A stretch of 5,712 bases of DNA from CBDVAK01 sp965371945 (lineage in GTDB: Bacteria; Pseudomonadota; Gammaproteobacteria; Competibacterales; JAHEDQ01), in NCBI GenBank assembly GCA_965371945.1, contig CBDVAK010000235.1, forward strand, positions 1 to 5,712, given 5' to 3'. This document shows positions 5,486 through 5,712 of this stretch, piece by piece. A program made the translations under genes and the position numbers. Each line of letters starts with the position of its first letter. The stretch's first letter is position 1. The notes beneath the pieces were generated by a model, which saw only the letters and a list, made by a program, of their open reading frames with translations, ran no database searches and was not told the origin of the DNA.

Positions 5486-5712
5486 ATGGCACACGAGATC
5501 GAGCGGAAGTTCCTGGTCGATGGCGACTACAAGGAACAGGCGCATGGCCAGCAAAAGATCGTACAGGGATATCTGTCGACCGTACCCGAGCGAACCGTGC
5601 GGGTACGCATCAAGGGCGATCGTGGCTACATCACCATCAAGGGTATCGGCAGCGCATCCGGTGCTACCCGTTTCGAGTGGGAAAAAGAGATCCCGGTGGC
5701 GGAGGTCGAAAG
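5486..5712 (+). CDS. CYTH domain protein (triphosphate tunnel metalloenzyme), partial at the right edge
   Basis: The first 75 codons are present and the gene continues beyond the window; bacterial single-domain members have about 150-160 residues. ATG 5486 follows GGGAG (5474-5478) at 7 nt. The N-terminus MAHEIERKFLV carries the diagnostic ExExK metal/phosphate motif (E4, E6, K8). Then come QGYLS (27-31), RTVRVRIKGDRGYITIKG (36-53) with basic tunnel residues R39, R41 and K52, and TRFEWEKEIP (61-70) with acidic E64 and E66. This matches the small bacterial CYTH proteins related to Nitrosomonas europaea tripolyphosphatase; family activities also include thiamine triphosphatase and class IV adenylate cyclase. 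The hydrolysis of inorganic triphosphate is the likeliest role but is inferred. No residue expected in the visible half is missing. It follows the CYTH-like gene closely in the same direction. Confidence 0.9.
   Translation, partial: MAHEIERKFLVDGDYKEQAHGQQKIVQGYLSTVPERTVRVRIKGDRGYITIKGIGSASGATRFEWEKEIPVAEVE

Overview
The window reads as a GC-rich proteobacterial chromosome segment. The protein families and Shine-Dalgarno sites fit a gamma- or betaproteobacterium, but nothing here fixes the genus. Every well-supported gene lies on the + strand.

Left part (1-921): the first 318 bases hold no convincing complete gene. There is only a possible minus-strand gene start running off the left edge and a small inverted repeat. 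From 319 comes an exported cyclase-family (PF04199-type) protein that stops at about half the family's usual length. Its recognisable homology ends at or just before a perfect 9-bp hairpin, and about 110 bp of apparently decayed sequence follows, so I call it a truncated pseudogene.

Middle (922-1595): a compact type II toxin-antitoxin pair, a ribbon-helix-helix antitoxin and a PIN-domain ribonuclease toxin, overlapping by ATGA. It sits between the broken cyclase gene and the transporter operon and probably arrived as a cassette.

Right part (1663-4722): a complete tripartite tricarboxylate transporter (TTT) in the order tctC-tctB-tctA: periplasmic solute-binding protein, small membrane subunit and large membrane subunit. 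tctB begins inside the end of tctC behind a strong ribosome-binding site. The substrate cannot be read from the sequence. A cyclase-family hydrolase next to a TTT system would suit uptake and breakdown of a carboxylate or amide-type compound, but that gene is now broken.

Right end (4762-5712): two short-spaced genes continue the same direction. The second is a clear CYTH/triphosphate-tunnel protein with the ExExK motif, cut by the window edge. The first, of 228 residues, looks like a divergent CYTH-fold relative that lacks a clean ExExK motif but has its own charged motifs. A tandem of a canonical and a divergent CYTH-like protein directly behind a transporter operon is the most unusual feature of the window.
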